A stretch of DNA of 64,000 nt from Nymphaea colorata (GCF_008831285.2 NC_045139.1:29429206-29493205); one strand, 5' to 3'. Counted from the stretch's first letter, positions 37,001-50,583 are shown. The notes: generated from the sequence alone by a model not told the origin. Numbers and translations are program-made.

Positions 37001-39794
37001 TCATATGGGTTATAACCAAGAGGATTCCCTTGTTCTCAATCAAACTTCATTACAACGGGGCATGTACCGAACTGAGCATTATAGAAGCTATAAATCTGAG
37101 ATTGATGTTGTGAAGGTGACAGGAAAGCGTTTTAAGGTTAAGGAAAAAGTGGACTTTGGAAAACCACTTACAGGGTATGGTAGGGTGGACAGCCTTGAAG
37201 ATGATGGATTTCCATTCATTGGTGCAAACCTGCAAGCTGGTGATGTAGTCATCGGCAGAGTTGCAGAATCAGGAGAGGATCACAGTGTTAAGCTGAAACA
37301 TACTGAGAAGGGGAAGGTCCAGAGAGTTTTGTTGTCTGCAAATGATGAAGGAAAAAATTTTGCTGTTGTATCTCTTAGGCAGGTTGTTCTCTCTCTCTCT
37401 CTTGTGTACGGTCGATATGCGTAGACCATTCTTATCCATTTTGTTGGCTTGGTTAATAGTGGCTTCTTCTTTCCTCATATGTTCTAATGTTGGTTTTTTT
37501 ATTCCGTTATTATATTGCTACCATTTTTTTCTTAGCATCATTCTGCTATGCTTCTGTGTGTCTGTAAACACGTTTTAAAGTGTTCACTTGATGCCTACAT
37601 ACAGCCAAGGATGAATTCAATGTTGAACTGGCATAGCCAAGGCTCTGGGTAGTAGCGCTGGGCCTACAGAGTGGACCTTACTCAAGACCTAGGCGGAGTA
37701 AACAGCTTTAGGTTCTTATGAAAAGGAAAAACTAAGAAAGAAAAATTCATGTTCTCTTGTTAAAATGATTAGCAAACATGTATTTCTCAATCAACTAATT
37801 AGATTTATGTACTATCGATATCGACTAAGAATGGATTTTTATAACCTCTGAATTAATCTTAATACCTTAAACCAAGTGCGGGTAGATGATAAAAAATCTG
37901 AAAATAGTCATCTAAAAAAAAGCAATTCTATGAAACTTGGATATACTTAATGTATATAGAAAACACAAATATGTGATTCGCCACATATGAAAGGCACAAA
38001 AAATAGCAAATTAGAATATACTTAATGTCTACAGAAAACAGAAACATGTGATTCACCATATCTGTTGAGGTATGGAATAGTGTGTGAAGGGGGTTGGGGG
38101 GGGGGGGAGAGAGAGAGAGAGAGAGAGAGTGGTGCAGTGTGTTGGAAGCAAAGAAAAGGACTTGCCTGGAGGGGAAGGATGAAAGGAAGTGGGAGAAAAA
38201 AAATGATAGGCACAGAGGAAGAAAAGGGAGAACATACTCGATGAGGGCCATCAACTGCAACCTTCTCTATAGGTGACTAGGCCCACTATGACTACTTAGC
38301 ATTAATTTTCTCTTTACATGGTTACATTCATTTAGATACAGTAAGCAACAAAAATAATGACATTTTTTTAAAATGAGATTTTTATCCTGTAGGAAGAAGT
38401 GTGCCTTGTCCTTGGGAAGAAACTAAAGACAAAAAAGTTTGTTAAAAGTTGTATGATATGGATTTGTATTTCAAGTAGCTGGCAGGCTTATTAAGAAGTG
38501 ACTTTACAAAATTACGAGTGGTTTGTGTCATTTTATGCAGACTAATGCAACCAATGTTTCAGAATTGGTTTGTCATGTATGTACCTGAATGTAGATTGAG
38601 CCTTCAGATTAATCTTTTATTAGATTGGATACTGTAAAGTTTAAACCCTGTGCTAACTAGTAAATGAATTAATCCGTTGGATCAACATTTTGGTGACATG
38701 ACCATCTCAGACAGGTATGCCCTCGCGGGCTTCTGATGCACATCGTAAGTGTGTACATATATGTTGGTCATGGGTGGAATCACTGTTTCTGTTTAATTAC
38801 TTGCAGTAACATTCAAATTGTCGGTATTCTTGACAATCCAATAGCTCTCACAGAGCCAGTCAGGTGTTCAAATCTTAAGACTCCATGCCCTTTTCAGGTT
38901 AGATCTCCATGCCTTGGAGATAAATTTTCAAGTATGCATGGTCAAAAAGGGGTTGTTGGATTCTTGGACTCTCAGGAGAATTTTCCATTCACTCGGGAAG
39001 GCATCGTTCCAGATATAGTGATAAATCCTCATGCTTTTCCAACAAGACAGACTCCTGGCCAGTTGTTAGAGTGTGCTTTGGGGAAAGGGATTGCTTCTGG
39101 TGGTCGTATGAAATATGCGACACCCTATGCTGCTGCCTCCTTTGATGATATCACAGAGCAGCTTCACAGGTAGAGTAGATCAGTTAGTTACATTATCATC
39201 CTTTTAATTATTGTTCTCGTTGATTTTCATGATCTGTAGCTTTTAGGAGATCATCAGATCCTTTTCTTTACAAACTGAAATGGACTAAAATGCAGCCTTG
39301 GCTATTCGAGATGGGGAAATGAAAGAGTGTATAACGGGAGAACAGGTCAACGACTAAAAAGTTTAATTTTTATGGGTCCTACATTTTATCAAAGACTGAT
39401 TCACATGTCTGAAGACAAGGTAAAATTCAGAAACACTGGACCTGTGCATCCACTCACTCGGCAACCAGTATCGGACAGAAAAAGATATGGAGGGGTCAAG
39501 TTCGGCGAGATGGAAAGAGACTGCCTGCTTGCGCATGGGGCAGCATCCAACCTACAGGAACGCCTGTTTCTCTTGAGTGATTTCTCCCATATGATGATCT
39601 GTCAGAAGTGTTCCAGAGTTGCAAACGTGGTCCTACGCAGCACTACAGATAGAAAAGTACGGGGGCCTTATTGTTCATTTTGTAAATCAATTGAACATAT
39701 TGTAAAAATTAATGTACCTTATGGAGCTAAATTGCTTTATCAAGAGCTTTTTAGCATGGGAATTTGTTTGAAGTTCAAAACAGAGCTGTGCTGA
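26012..39794 (+). CDS. NRPD2/NRPE2: Second-largest subunit shared by RNA polymerases IV and V, 1180 aa
   Basis: Catalytic subunit of Pol IV (siRNA precursors) and Pol V (scaffold transcripts) in RNA-directed DNA methylation; nuclear. Coding exons: 26012-26497, 31651-31845, 33455-34329, 35622-35913, 36459-37382, 38898-39169, 39296-39794, total 3543 nt, frame intact. The N-terminus reads WGLISHQLNSFNEFVDHG and GGYFIIKGSEK, then TFIAQERRCLRRLW. VITNGL-type SIVTNGLHRAFSTGGWSH and TPDGENCGLVKN follow. GYNQEDSLVLN (E804, D805) matches the Rpb2 metal-B site; GDKFSSMHGQKGV and MSEDKVKFRNTGPVHPLTRQ form the hybrid-binding part. The C-terminal zinc site has Cys 1117, 1120, 1141 and 1144. Overall similarity to Arabidopsis NRPD2A (1172 aa) clearly exceeds that to Rpb2. 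Intron 1 (26498-31650) starts with GC, not GT (CAG then GCAAGT). It holds repeats and a perfect hairpin. The gene looks intact. Confidence 0.97.
28837..29160. repeat. CA run and long purine-rich tract in NRPD2 intron 1
   Basis: A short (CA)n at about 28840-28857 is followed by roughly 250 bases (28890-29120) that are almost all A and G on the + strand (AAAGAAAGGAAAAAACG-like). Frames across it translate to Lys/Glu strings and are not genes. The preceding intron, 26500-28830, holds AT-rich DNA without anything recognisable. Confidence 0.7.
30540..30602. repeat. Perfect 24-bp inverted repeat with 15-bp loop
   Basis: Arms 30540-30563 and 30579-30602 are exact reverse complements (left arm begins GATTCTGGCAAG, right arm begins GAACCAACTTGT); the loop is 30564-30578. 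It lies in intron 1 of NRPD2, so the pre-mRNA would carry the hairpin. No flanking pairing typical of a plant microRNA precursor was seen, and the arm matches no microRNA I know. Confidence 0.95.
31014..31067. repeat. (GA)n microsatellite
   Basis: About 27 uninterrupted GA units following a GTGTGTGCGTGCGTG patch, 580 bp before NRPD2 exon 2. Confidence 0.97.
38096..38129. repeat. Poly-G then (GA)n in NRPD2 intron 5
   Basis: A run of about 12 G (38097-38108) runs directly into GAGAGA. The intron (37383-38897) has nothing else recognisable. Confidence 0.9.
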
Positions 39795-41528
39795 CTTCAT
39801 ATCACCAAATTTTGAGAACTTGACAGGTGCTTCTGTAAATAACTGTTTTTATTACGTGATAACTAACGAGTTTTTATAATGAGTTAGCTGTAATTCCAGG
39901 TATCCATGGGTATGTGAACTTCCCTTTCCTTTTCCTTTGTTCTCCTTTTCTGTCAAAAGAGAATAGCCTTGGTTGCTTTGAAGTTGTGTTTTGTTTCTGC
40001 GTGTGCTTTCTCGTGCATGCTTGGAGCCCGTTTGCCCATGCAGGTAACGATATAGTTTTTGTACTAGGGGCCTTTAATTCAGCTGCTGTTTTAATGGTTA
40101 GCTTAAATGATCAAGTTTATTGCTCTCACCGTTCTTAAATGTGGTGCTTGTGGGATGGAGAATTGTTAGTGAAGTTTTCTTCATCTTCAGTGGTGTCCAA
40201 AGAAACTGTATATATTCTTAGTTCGTCGCCAGCTGCTGTGTATCCTGCTGGCCATCATCAAGGGCAAATATGTCCTGTGAGTGCTCACTTTCTGGTTCTT
40301 TGCATTTGACTTAGTGGCTGCAAATACAATGAAAACGATGACATTATGCTCTTAGATACCTTGCGTTAGTTTTAGAATCTTGTGGGCTTTTGGTTTTTTA
40401 AGTTCCTTCTATGATGATGTAATTTTCTGATATTCATATTCTGACCCACTAGTGGCCCGTGCAGCGAGACCACAAGCTTGTTTGACTTGAGTAAATGAAT
40501 GTAATAGTAGAATTCGTGGACCGATAAATTTGAGGCTACAACTAATTCTCTGGATTTACTATCACCGCCGATTGAAGATTACTAGAGCACCTCAAAATTC
40601 TCATAATATATGCATTGATGGTAACTTTCAAGTTTAGCACGTTTCAGTTTTATTCTTGTTCATTGTCGTCATTTTTGAACTTCACTTTTCCTCCATCTAC
40701 CTCATGATATTGGCGCACACTGATTTTGCTCAGAGACAAAAATTGGCAGGAAACACAAGAAAGTAGAAGCGAAGGCATGCAGCCATGTAGTGATAAAACC
40801 CTAAAAATCGTATCCTCTCCGTTGCAACCACGACCCTGTTTTTATTCTGAATTGTTATTACTGTTTTTTTTTTTTTTACCAAGCATCTAGGGAGCAGACC
40901 GTTTAATGGTTCTAGCCCTTAAAAGAGTAAAACGGTAGATGAGCAATGGCAACAATGTCTTAAGAAGACAGACAAGCAAAGGTTGCAGAATTGAATGTTT
41001 GTACTTGATCAAGATCCTTCACAATTCCTCTCACCACATTCTCAATCACTCACAAACTTCACTTCACAGCTCTCCGCTTACCACGCACTCAAACACTTGC
41101 AATAGGAAACAGATCTTACCATAGATTAGGCAAAATCACATGACATCGCAAGGAAGCAAAATGATGAGGCTTGAAAAGAATGTCACTCTTGCTTATCTCT
41201 GACGGGCTTACAGATTTACCTTTTCAAAGCTCCGTTGTATCTAGGTAGATGTTACAAAGCAATTCCCCAAGGAGAAAGGCCAGGCTGGAAAAGAATTTAT
41301 CTCCTCTCTATCACTTATTGAGCCTGAAGCTTCAGTAATTCAATCTCAAATGCTTCTGCAAATTTGGATCTGCTTCCCTACTGGACTGCTGTTTACAACA
41401 TCGCCACTGCTGACAAAAAACTTCAGCTTTGCAACCAGTTTCTCGTACTTTTCCTAAGGTGTGAACCGAGCTGATGATTGTTTATCCAGAAAATCTAAAC
41501 AGGCAAACACCACTCTAATGTGCATGTA
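39795..41528. other. Convergent intergenic region, NRPD2 and TRIPP-like 3' ends
   Basis: About 1.7 kb between the NRPD2 stop and the stop of the minus-strand gene. It must hold both 3' UTRs and polyadenylation sites. A T run lies at 40863-40877. No gene was recognised. Confidence 0.6.
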
Positions 41529-43605
41529 TTACGCAATGCTAGTTGCAATACTAGAGGTTGAATATATCTTCAATGAACTCTCAGGTACATAAACCAGATC
41601 TGTCAGCCAAGGTTCATTAAGAGATGATCAATATTTGAATGACACAGTTTAAGAAGTGAAGACAGTACCTTTTTCTTTTACCGCAATCTGCAGCGTATCA
41701 AGAGTTATTATCCCATCTGTTAGTGGAAGTAATTCAAGCCTCACAGTTGCAGTTGATTGAGAAGGAACACATCTGAAGCAAGCAGTCACATACAGACAAC
41801 TCAGCATAATTATATGTTTCATGATGACATCATGCAAATCTAGCTGAGAAGAAAAGGGTAAGATCTAATCACCCTAAGGGAACTCTGCTCTGCAACCATA
41901 GGTGTGTACAAGAAGTACTTGCATCAGGAAGAAATTCCACAGGTGCTTCATGTTGGTTGAAAGAAACAGATCTTTTCGTGCCACCAATGTTCTCCTTCTC
42001 TGAATTTTTCGGCAGAGATCGTCTCCGAGAGTTGGTGTCTTCCTCCAAACCGTCTTTTCCTTTAAATTCTGTAAAGTTCATGAATGAGCCCATAGGAGTG
42101 GATGGTGCAGAATTCAAGGATACAACCGTAGACGGTGAGGTGAATGACTCCGGAGCAAGAACAGTTAATGTTAGATCTTCAGGAGTTAAATTTGATGCCT
42201 GGAGTGTCAGCACCTGAAAAATTGAAGTTGTTCATGTTACTTAGATGATTTAGCTAACAAACTCGCAGTATGACATTTGAGACGAAACAAATAAAGCACC
42301 TGCACAGGAAGCTCTGACAAACCCCCGCTCAGCCCAAGATTTTGTTCTGACATTTCTGATGCTACTGATATCATGAGATCTTTTGCTAATCTAGGTCGCC
42401 AACTAGTAGAATGCTTGAAGAAGAGCTTTGATTCTATGGATCCAGAGAGAGCATCAATAATTAGTAAAAGGCTGCAGTTTCAGAACATGTTTGAAATGCC
42501 AAAAACCCTCTCAACTACCTGTGTAGTTACTTCGGCATGATACAATAACTGCATACTCGTCAGAGCCTGAGGAAATGCCTTTCCTAGATGAATACGTACT
42601 GGGAGGATTCAAATTTTTTTCACCACATGCATTGGAATCTTTCCACAGTGAAGGAGCCAGCTTTAAGATGAATGAATGCTCTTCCCCTCTCCTGCCATGA
42701 TAAGTAATTTAGAACTAGAGTAATATATATTTCATGGATGTCAAAGACTCAAAAGTAAGTTCAAAGATTCAGCATGTCAACTCATTGACTTCACTGACGC
42801 GGCACAACTTCATTCCCTACTAGGTCAACCAGTGGGGGACTCAATACTATACAAAACTCAAAGCCTGCCTAAACTTAATTGTCTGACCTACTCTACTCGC
42901 CCAAAACATGTTTGACTTGCCCAAATTTTGGTGATAGATATCTTGACTTTAATGCTTCTTTTCATTGACTTGTTTTTTGTTGAAGAATGCAACTATACGG
43001 CAAGTCGGCAACTTTATGGTTAGGTTTCTCACTATTACAAGTAATATAACTTGGTCATAGTTTTACTTGGTGTTAATTTGACTTGTTTCTGACTTGTATA
43101 ACTAATTAATTCAGTTCCAAACCTTTGTATGTTTAAATGACAAGTTATATATCATTTTTTGTCCGGGCAACAACAATTAACAAACCCAGCGTGAGTCATC
43201 AAGTTTTCACCCCTTGCATCACAGGTATAAAATCGACAAGTCCCAAGTCAATAGGTTTTGAAATGTTGATGTCATAGCACAAGATAGAGGATGCTATGCA
43301 GGAATTGAAATTGAGAATAGCTGCAACATGGTCAATGATATCAAAATGCCAAAGGAAAAATCTGTCACTACCATACAAAGAAATAATAGACGTGCATACA
43401 ATGTAAACATAGCACACATCACACAAGGTGATGAAAATATGTCAACTACAATAGGCGTCGACTCACCCAAAAAAGGGAAATAGATAAGTTTATTTTCAAA
43501 AAGGCAAATACACCAAAAGAGGGAAACCCTTTTTTTTGCTTTAAGCAGCATATTCACAGAATCATCATATCCAAGGATTGATGTTGAGTTGAAACAATTG
43601 TGTAA

Positions 43606-43663
<58 letters not shown>

Positions 43664-46600
43664 TAAGGAAACAGACAATATGGATTTAAGGCCTTAAGAG
43701 AAATATATGCAAATTCAAAATCTACATATATCACCAACCTGAGTGCAAGATTTGGTAGACTATGATCATCACCAGGCTCAATACATGCAATTGGTAGAGA
43801 TACAGATGGCTTCCCTTTTGATGATTCCTCAAAGATTAGATTTATAGAATCAACAAATATCACTACATCCGAGACATGTTCTGGAACGACGTTCTGAGAA
43901 AAAAGGTGTAGAACAAAATGACGTGATTGATTAAGTAAAGAATATCATCAGCCATAGAATAAACTAAAAGAGAAATCACCAGCAAAGATGAGAAAACTAT
44001 TGTTGCATGGTATACATATAAACAGTGTAGCAGGAATACCTTTATCTGAACACACAGGAGGTCCTCCGTATTGCAGTCAGATGCAAAGGAATGAATTTTT
44101 ACTGGTTGAATAATTTCAATCTTTCTTCTCCACCTCCTGCCTGGTATATATAGGCCTTCTAGCCCACAATGAACAGAGAATCTATTTGGCTCTAGAGCTA
44201 CACCCCTGAAAGATAAAATATCTTCAGTACCAACTTCTTTACTTTTCACAAGCTTCTGGGATAGAAAGTGATCCCAATCTTCTAAAGCAAAAGCAGGCCT
44301 AGATGGAGAAGGAATGGCAGGTGTGGGTGGTGTCACAGTTGGTGGGAGAGATGACATCGAGTAACTCCTAAAATTGCCAAATGAAAAAAGAGGGGTGCTT
44401 GATGTATTAGATGAGGTTGATCTTTGTGACACACTTACAGAACCCAAATTTGAGCTCAAAGAAGGAGGCAACTGAGGACGAAGTGGGGGAGTTAAAGGAC
44501 GATCCAAAGGGAGCAGCCATTTAAGCAAATTTCCACAAGGGTCATGGTCACTGCTGTCTGGCATGTTCTCAGGTATTTCTTGAGATGACTCACTCTCATC
44601 TTTCTCAAACTGAAGAACCTCAAGGACAGGATCTTTTGTAACATTAGCTCCAACATTCACTTGTAAAAGAACCTGCATTCTTCCCACAGATGAAAGAAAA
44701 GGAGAATCAGTGACATGATCACTACTCTAGGAGATGTTCATATGCCATGCTTACCACATTTTTGAATCTACATGCATGATCCATACAGCACAAGACACAT
44801 CCATAATATCCACAAAAAGGCCAATAAATGCACTGGACCCATCTTGAAACATGAATGAAAGTGTCAATATGCCACCACGGCTAGATCAGTTTTTATTGTT
44901 TAAAAGCAGAAGGTTCTTTTAAAGATAGAAACTAGACAAGTTTCAACTTGTAGGCATTAACCATGAGTTCCAGAACACTAAGAAAATGGGTTTTCTCAAA
45001 CTACAAGGAACTCTAATAGGTGTTTCATCGATAATACAAAAGATACCATAAAGTACAATAAAGATCAGACGAACAGAAAAAATCAATAAATTGCTCAAAT
45101 CAGTCTTATTTGCAAATACAGGCACAAAAGTTTATGCTTTAAAACTAGAAACCAATCTGAGATGAAATTCAACTTGCATGGATTTCAGGGAGAATGACTA
45201 CATAAAGTATGGCTAATAAAATAAGAGTATAAAGCAGGAAAAGATGTTCCAGAGGAAAGATATTCAGAGTTTAGTTTGAAAAGCAAAAACAAAGCATTGG
45301 GAGACAGCCAGCATGGGTTTGATTTCAATGATGGTGCAGCAAGGCAAAAGGTATTTGACTGCCTTAGTTTAAATCCGGAATCAAAAAGAGGAAACAAAAG
45401 TATAAATTAATCCTACTCCTATGAAGGAGTTCCTGAAAGACAAAAGTACACCTGATTTATTGAGTTATTTCAGGTCACAACATGATGTTTTCATCGATGA
45501 AGAACTGATACCTTTTACATCAATTGCTTCAGTACCTTTGACAGAGTGATAATTGCCTGTTTGAAGAAGTTGCAATCCTTAAAATATCAGGGATTTTTTT
45601 TTTTTTTTTGGAAACTACTTCCCTTAAAACTTAAAAGCTCAAACTGCAAAACAAATGCTTTGGGCCACAGGAGAACTATTTTGCAGTTCTGGTCTCTAAA
45701 AGACAATTTTAAACATGTGAGAAAGAACAAAAGTTCTGAAATCATACCACTATATCTCCATTTGAGAGGGAGCAGCATCTCTCAATATTTCGAGCCACTC
45801 CACCAGATGCATGAGAATTAAAAGATCCTCTCTCTATGACTGCAGAAGGGAAATCCACTCTTCCTGAAGCTTTCTTACAGGCAGTACCAGTCATGTTATT
45901 GTTCTCACCAGTAACCTCAGAACTTGCAGAAAATTCCACTTCACTTTTCTTGCACCAAAGGGGCTCATCTGAACTAGCAACCCTAACAAAAAAGTGTGAA
46001 TTCTTGAATCTATTAAGCATTGCCTCAGTCTGTTGCTTGTGATCTTCCATCCTGAGAAGGTATTCAGTTGCTGAAACATCAAGCGTTGGAGCAACACTTT
46101 TGCCGGGAGTTCCAAGATCCCCATTCTCCTTGGAAGTGTGATTTGCAGAGATTTCATCGGTATGAACTGAATTGGAACCATTTCCTTTTCTGAGGGCATT
46201 CCAACTAGCTTTTAGCTCAGGAGAACCACTTCGGCTCATTACAGCAGCTACTCTGAAGGGCGTTATAACCTCTGTTTCATGTCTTGATGCTGACAAGCAC
46301 ACAAGAATATGAAATTGCTCACCTGGAAAATAAAAACAAATAAAGGTGGTCAATAGCCAAAAAAGCACATTTTGGACATGTGGCATCAATGACCAAAGAC
46401 AAGAGCACATACAAAGGGAAGATCTAGCTACCAGGGAAGACAAAGCCACGGTCTAAAGAGTGAAATGAATGTATGCTACTTGCATCACTCCAATCTTCAG
46501 AAAGCTCCTCTGCAACACGTAGCAAAAGCGACCAGTTCAGAACATTATATCTTAACCCATTTAAGCAAATTATTCTGAGAGCCTCATCTAAAGCATAGGA

Positions 46601-49261
46601 TTGGACCTGGAAAAAGTAGGCCATTCCACCAATGATATTTGTAAGTGAGTTCAAAAATATCCATTTGGACGAAATATGCAATCAACATACAGATGATATT
46701 AGATGAAAAAGGGAATAGACATGATTGTGAAAAACCAAGCTGGAGCAATTTACAGATAACACCATGTCTATACCTAGAAAAAAGGAAGACACAAAAACAG
46801 ATAGAAGTATAGAACTACTCAGTGGATGGAGAAAGTGAGTGTTGTTCCCAAGATCTGAGCATCTGGTGTACAAAACCAGGCACAATTCTTCTTTCTTTTA
46901 TATGATTAAGTAAGAAAAAATGGTTCTGCATTTGCTGTATATATTGGATGACACGCATATTCACCACCTTTGATTAATAAAGGACAGACTTGCTTCTAAA
47001 AGGAAAGGCACCTTTGCCCAAAATTGACTAATAATTTGTAACTTTTGCTGTATATTGTTTCTAACTGGAGTTTCATGGTGATAAGATGAAAAATGGTCTA
47101 CATTCCAAGCGATAATCTTGGGGAAAGGCAACAGAAATTCCAAGAGAAGGCACACAATTATAAAGGAAGCTAAATGGTTTCTTGTTGCATTTTGTTAAGA
47201 TTGTCAAATTTAAACGAACAATTAGAAATTAGATGCCGGCATGGACGAGAACTTTTTCTTCAAAAATTGATGAAAAGAAGTTCTTTTTTGAGTTGGATCG
47301 GATCTGATCTTATTTTTTTAAATTGGATTAGGCAGATACTAGACAGATTATCTAGTACTTGCACTGTATGATCCAGTTCTTGGCCCGTACTGTCAGAGGC
47401 TTACAGGTTGGTCAACAGAAGGGACAGCTGGATCTATGTGTGTATTAACCTTCCCAATTCTTTGTTTATTAAAATTAAAATATAAGAACATTTTATGACA
47501 AAGGATATGTGTTCCCAACTTTTTCTTGTATGTATTTGATTACTAGTTTTTCGTTTAAGCATTTAGGTTGCAACCATTAGAGTTGGAAAGTTAGAGATCT
47601 AGCAGTTAATATTTAGGCAACTAGAAGATTTGCATTCCTTATAACGTTGAAATATGTGGACTTGAAAACTCTCTTATGGTATGTAAGTCAACTCTTTGGG
47701 CTTTAAGAGTTTAACCTCATAAGTTTGATCTTTCAAACTTTTAGTTATGATAATTATCATGCTACAAAATGTTTAATAGGTTTGTGATCTGCGTTTGTAA
47801 TTTTGTTGTCTTTACAATTGATGGCCTTATGTTTTGCATTGAGAAGCTGTTCAGTTTCCTTGTTAATTTTAACAACTACTATTGCATTTCATTTATTTAT
47901 TCATTTTTTGTTTCCACCTAGTCCCACCTAGTCTCTAGGCTCAACTCATTGCCTAGGATTGGCCTAGCACTTTTGACAACATAGGCCTAGGACAGGCCTT
48001 TCTCATGAGGCTTGTTAAGTGTATCATACAGCCTCAAAGTTTAACAAGTTTATTCCAAAGGAAAAGTAGTCTAAGAGCAAAATGGTATATTCTCCAATAA
48101 TCACCTGTAAACACCTTTCTACAAATTTTTCTCAGTGAAACATCATCGATTCAGCATTATAATTACATCATCTAGCAAGCGATTGGCTATGTTGTTCCAT
48201 CAGTGGAGGTTCAATTTCTACGTTTATTATGACAAAAGGCAGACCATGCCCATCAACTAAATTAAAGGTTCACTCAACAGCAATAGCCTGAATCCTGCCA
48301 GTATTTAATCAGAATAAATTCTCAGTCTTCATGTGTTAAGCATCAGTCTAGATCTTCTGTTCACAACCACAGAGACATCTGCCTAAAACCTCTTAGGTGA
48401 TCCACAAGTTCAATTTCCATTGACTATCTTCTAGTGAAGTTATGTCCTTACCTTAACTCCATAATTAGATTTAAGCTTGAAACAAATTATAAAACCTAAC
48501 ATGAGAGCAGACATCTCATGTTGATAAGGAGACAATAGCCAGAGTATACAACACATGGTTAAACTAGAATCTTTTTTTAAATAAAATATTCAAGAATCTA
48601 CTGGTTAGCAAATATTAATTAGGATTCTAGAGCCACACTTCTTACTTCAGCTCCTTGCAAAGGCATTATGTGTTATCTTCAAGCTTAATGGAGTGTCATT
48701 ATCACGTCATGTGTCTAGAAATTAAGTATATTCTTTCATCAATGGTATATGAGCATCTGCTGAAGAATGAACCTGGAGTTTCTGGAAAAGAAAGAATTAT
48801 GAGGTTTGCATTTGCTATGTACCCACAGAGCATTGGGGTTCTGGCTATTCTCTTTCACTGGCACGGGATTGAATATTCAAAGGATTTAACAAGGAAGATT
48901 CATAGAGATCTGAAGACGCCCATGAGTGAGAACATTATCTAAGTAGGGTGGGATTAAAGAAAATACTGCATGGAATGACTATCCGTCCTTCTTCTTCAGA
49001 AACGTCCACATGATCTTTTATAGTGCTGCTAGTACTGCTGGCCTTTGGAGGCAGATCATCCTCTACATCATTTCCTACAGTCCCAAAGCCGTCCATATTT
49101 TGTTGACCGTCCTCATCTCCAGATTGATTGGAGAGTGGCTCTTCACTAATAAGGCCCTCCAAAGTAGCTGACTTGGAAACTTTGTGCCTCCCTGTGGACA
49201 CTTCTGTTGCACTAGGAGGTTCTGATGTTATAGACTGAGTGCTTCTCAGCAAAAAGTTCAT
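41529..49261 (-). CDS. TRIPP-like: TRIPP-like TRAPPII-associated plant protein, 852 aa
   Basis: Probable plant-specific accessory component of the TRAPPII tethering complex, which acts at the trans-Golgi network; named from recalled similarity to Arabidopsis At3g17900. Ten coding exons on the minus strand: 49261-48967, 46509-46432, 46322-45748, 44672-44040, 43893-43739, 42691-42519, 42433-42300, 42213-41873, 41772-41669 and 41599-41529. They total 2559 nt, and the frame is intact through GT-AG introns. It begins MNFLLRSTQS; an acidic, Ser-rich N-terminus leads to IPCKELSEDWSDASSIHSF and SLDRGFVFPGEQFHILVCLS. A Pro/Ser-rich low-complexity stretch (PLDRPLTPPLRPQLPPSL) lies near residue 360. Later segments such as LRRGEEHSFILKLAPSLWKD and YVPESSLKIYSTSS look like the beta-rich C-terminal part of trafficking adaptors. 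No enzyme motif or membrane span is seen. Intron 1 is 2.5 kb. Confidence 0.8.
43607..43656. repeat. (AT)n microsatellite in the TRIPP-like intron 5
   Basis: About 25 uninterrupted AT units in the intron between exons 43893-43739 and 42691-42519, 80 bp downstream of the first of these in gene orientation. Confidence 0.97.
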
Positions 49262-50150
49262 GATGCTTGATTCAACACCTGCATCACCAAAAGGTAGTCA
49301 TTTTAACATGATTATGCAATTTCCCAATAATTTATTATTCTCATGTGCAAGAGACTTTTGAGAAATTTGACATTCTAAAGAGAACAAGTAAAAAACAACC
49401 AGTTTGCAACGAAACATGTTATGAACTTCTCCAGACATTCGCCATTCAAACGAACGATAACTTCTTCAAAAAATGTCAACGTTCTAGAAAACGAAAGGAA
49501 ACAACCATGCCCAGTCGAAATACTTACCTTACCGTCTTCAAGAGTATCTGAATTTCCAATAACTCTAGATTAAAAGCATCCAAAGAGACCTGTACAAAAG
49601 ATCAAGCAAAAGCAACCATCAAGAACACGATCAGTTCATGGATTTTAAACCCCGTGACGAAGACAGAAATACTCGCCGTCCTCAAAACTTTTTTTGTTTT
49701 CAAGAACCTAGACTAAAATACTCGGAACAACGCCTGCAGGATAGGTCAACAAATAGGTCAAGCTATAACGATCAATTCAAGAACTCCAAGACCACATGTC
49801 CGGCGAATCGATCAGCATGAAGTAGGTCCAATTTCACAGATAAGCGATACAAGTAAAAATGCACTATGATTATGATAACACGGGAAAAAGAGGAGGAAAC
49901 ACGATCCGATCTCGGATCTGCAAGCGAACTCTTTCGAGAGAGAAACCGAAAAATGAGAAATGAGATGCTGTATCCGGCAGATTTGATTATCGTTCGACGA
50001 TAGAAATACCTCTGGATCAAACAGAATCGGGCCACCCACTTTCCGACGGTCGATTCGCTGGAGAAAAGAACGATCAATGCAAACCCTAGGGCAAAGCAAC
50101 AGAGGAATTGAGAGAGAGAGACAGTCAGAGAGAGGGAGGGAGAGAGGTAT
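49262..50150 (-). promoter_or_regulatory. 5' leader with two introns and promoter of the TRIPP-like gene
   Basis: Consensus splice sites suggest leader exons ending at 50010 (CCAGAG then GTATTT), at 49589-49533 (acceptor GTACAG, donor GACG then GTAAGG), and from 49278 (acceptor ATGCAG) into the ATG at 49261. The likely start region is near 50100-50150, where CT repeats lie on the minus strand and a telo-box AAACCCTA sits at 50083-50090 on the + strand. The leader introns are inferred without transcript data. Confidence 0.5.
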
Positions 50151-50345
50151 TGATTTTTTAATGTAATTTTTCCCGTTATTAAATTGGTTGAAAAATTGTA
50201 GACATGGCCGCTTGCTTGTACGGCGATTTTACGTTCTAGCAACCTTACTCTTAAACATTTCATTTGAGCACTCATCTTGTCCATAAATTACTTTGACAGA
50301 CACATGAGTTTGGTTGTAGTTCCAATTTCTTCAGGTTCCGATCTC

Positions 50346-50583
50346 GGGTGAGCAAGGGGTATTAATCACACCGCTCGAAAAAGGCCCGAAGGCCCCTCCA
50401 TTCTCCCTGCCTCCGGGGTCTTGAGCTGCGTCGGTGTCAGCAATAGCAACGGTATACCCTTCAGCTTAGATGTCGCGCCCTATCGCCTTAAGACACAGGA
50501 ACATAACGCTCACCGGAATCGAACTAGAGACCTGCCTTAGTACAGGCCCCTAACTCAACCAGCTACGCTATGCCCCTTAAGGC
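50346..50583 (-). mobile_element. tRNA-derived SINE with 15-bp target duplication
   Basis: On the minus strand the element starts with GGGGCATAGCGTAGCTGG and has a good Pol III A box (TAGCGTAGCTGG, 50570-50559) and B box (AGTTCGATTCC, 50525-50515) 33 bp apart, as in tRNAs. A body of about 170 bp unrelated to tRNA follows. Near-identical 15-bp direct repeats, TCAGGTTCCRATCTC, flank it at 50331-50345 and 50584-50598, the mark of LINE-type retroposition. There is no obvious poly-A tail. The acceptor stem cannot close, so this is not a working tRNA gene. The family name is unknown. Confidence 0.85.

Noticed and set aside
48655-48942. 95-aa + strand frame inside TRIPP-like intron 1
   Set aside because: No family resemblance and no sign of codon bias; probably chance.
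50515-50583. Possible tRNA gene
   Set aside because: A and B boxes are good, but the acceptor stem cannot pair and the unit is flanked by a target duplication with a long unrelated body, so it is a SINE head.
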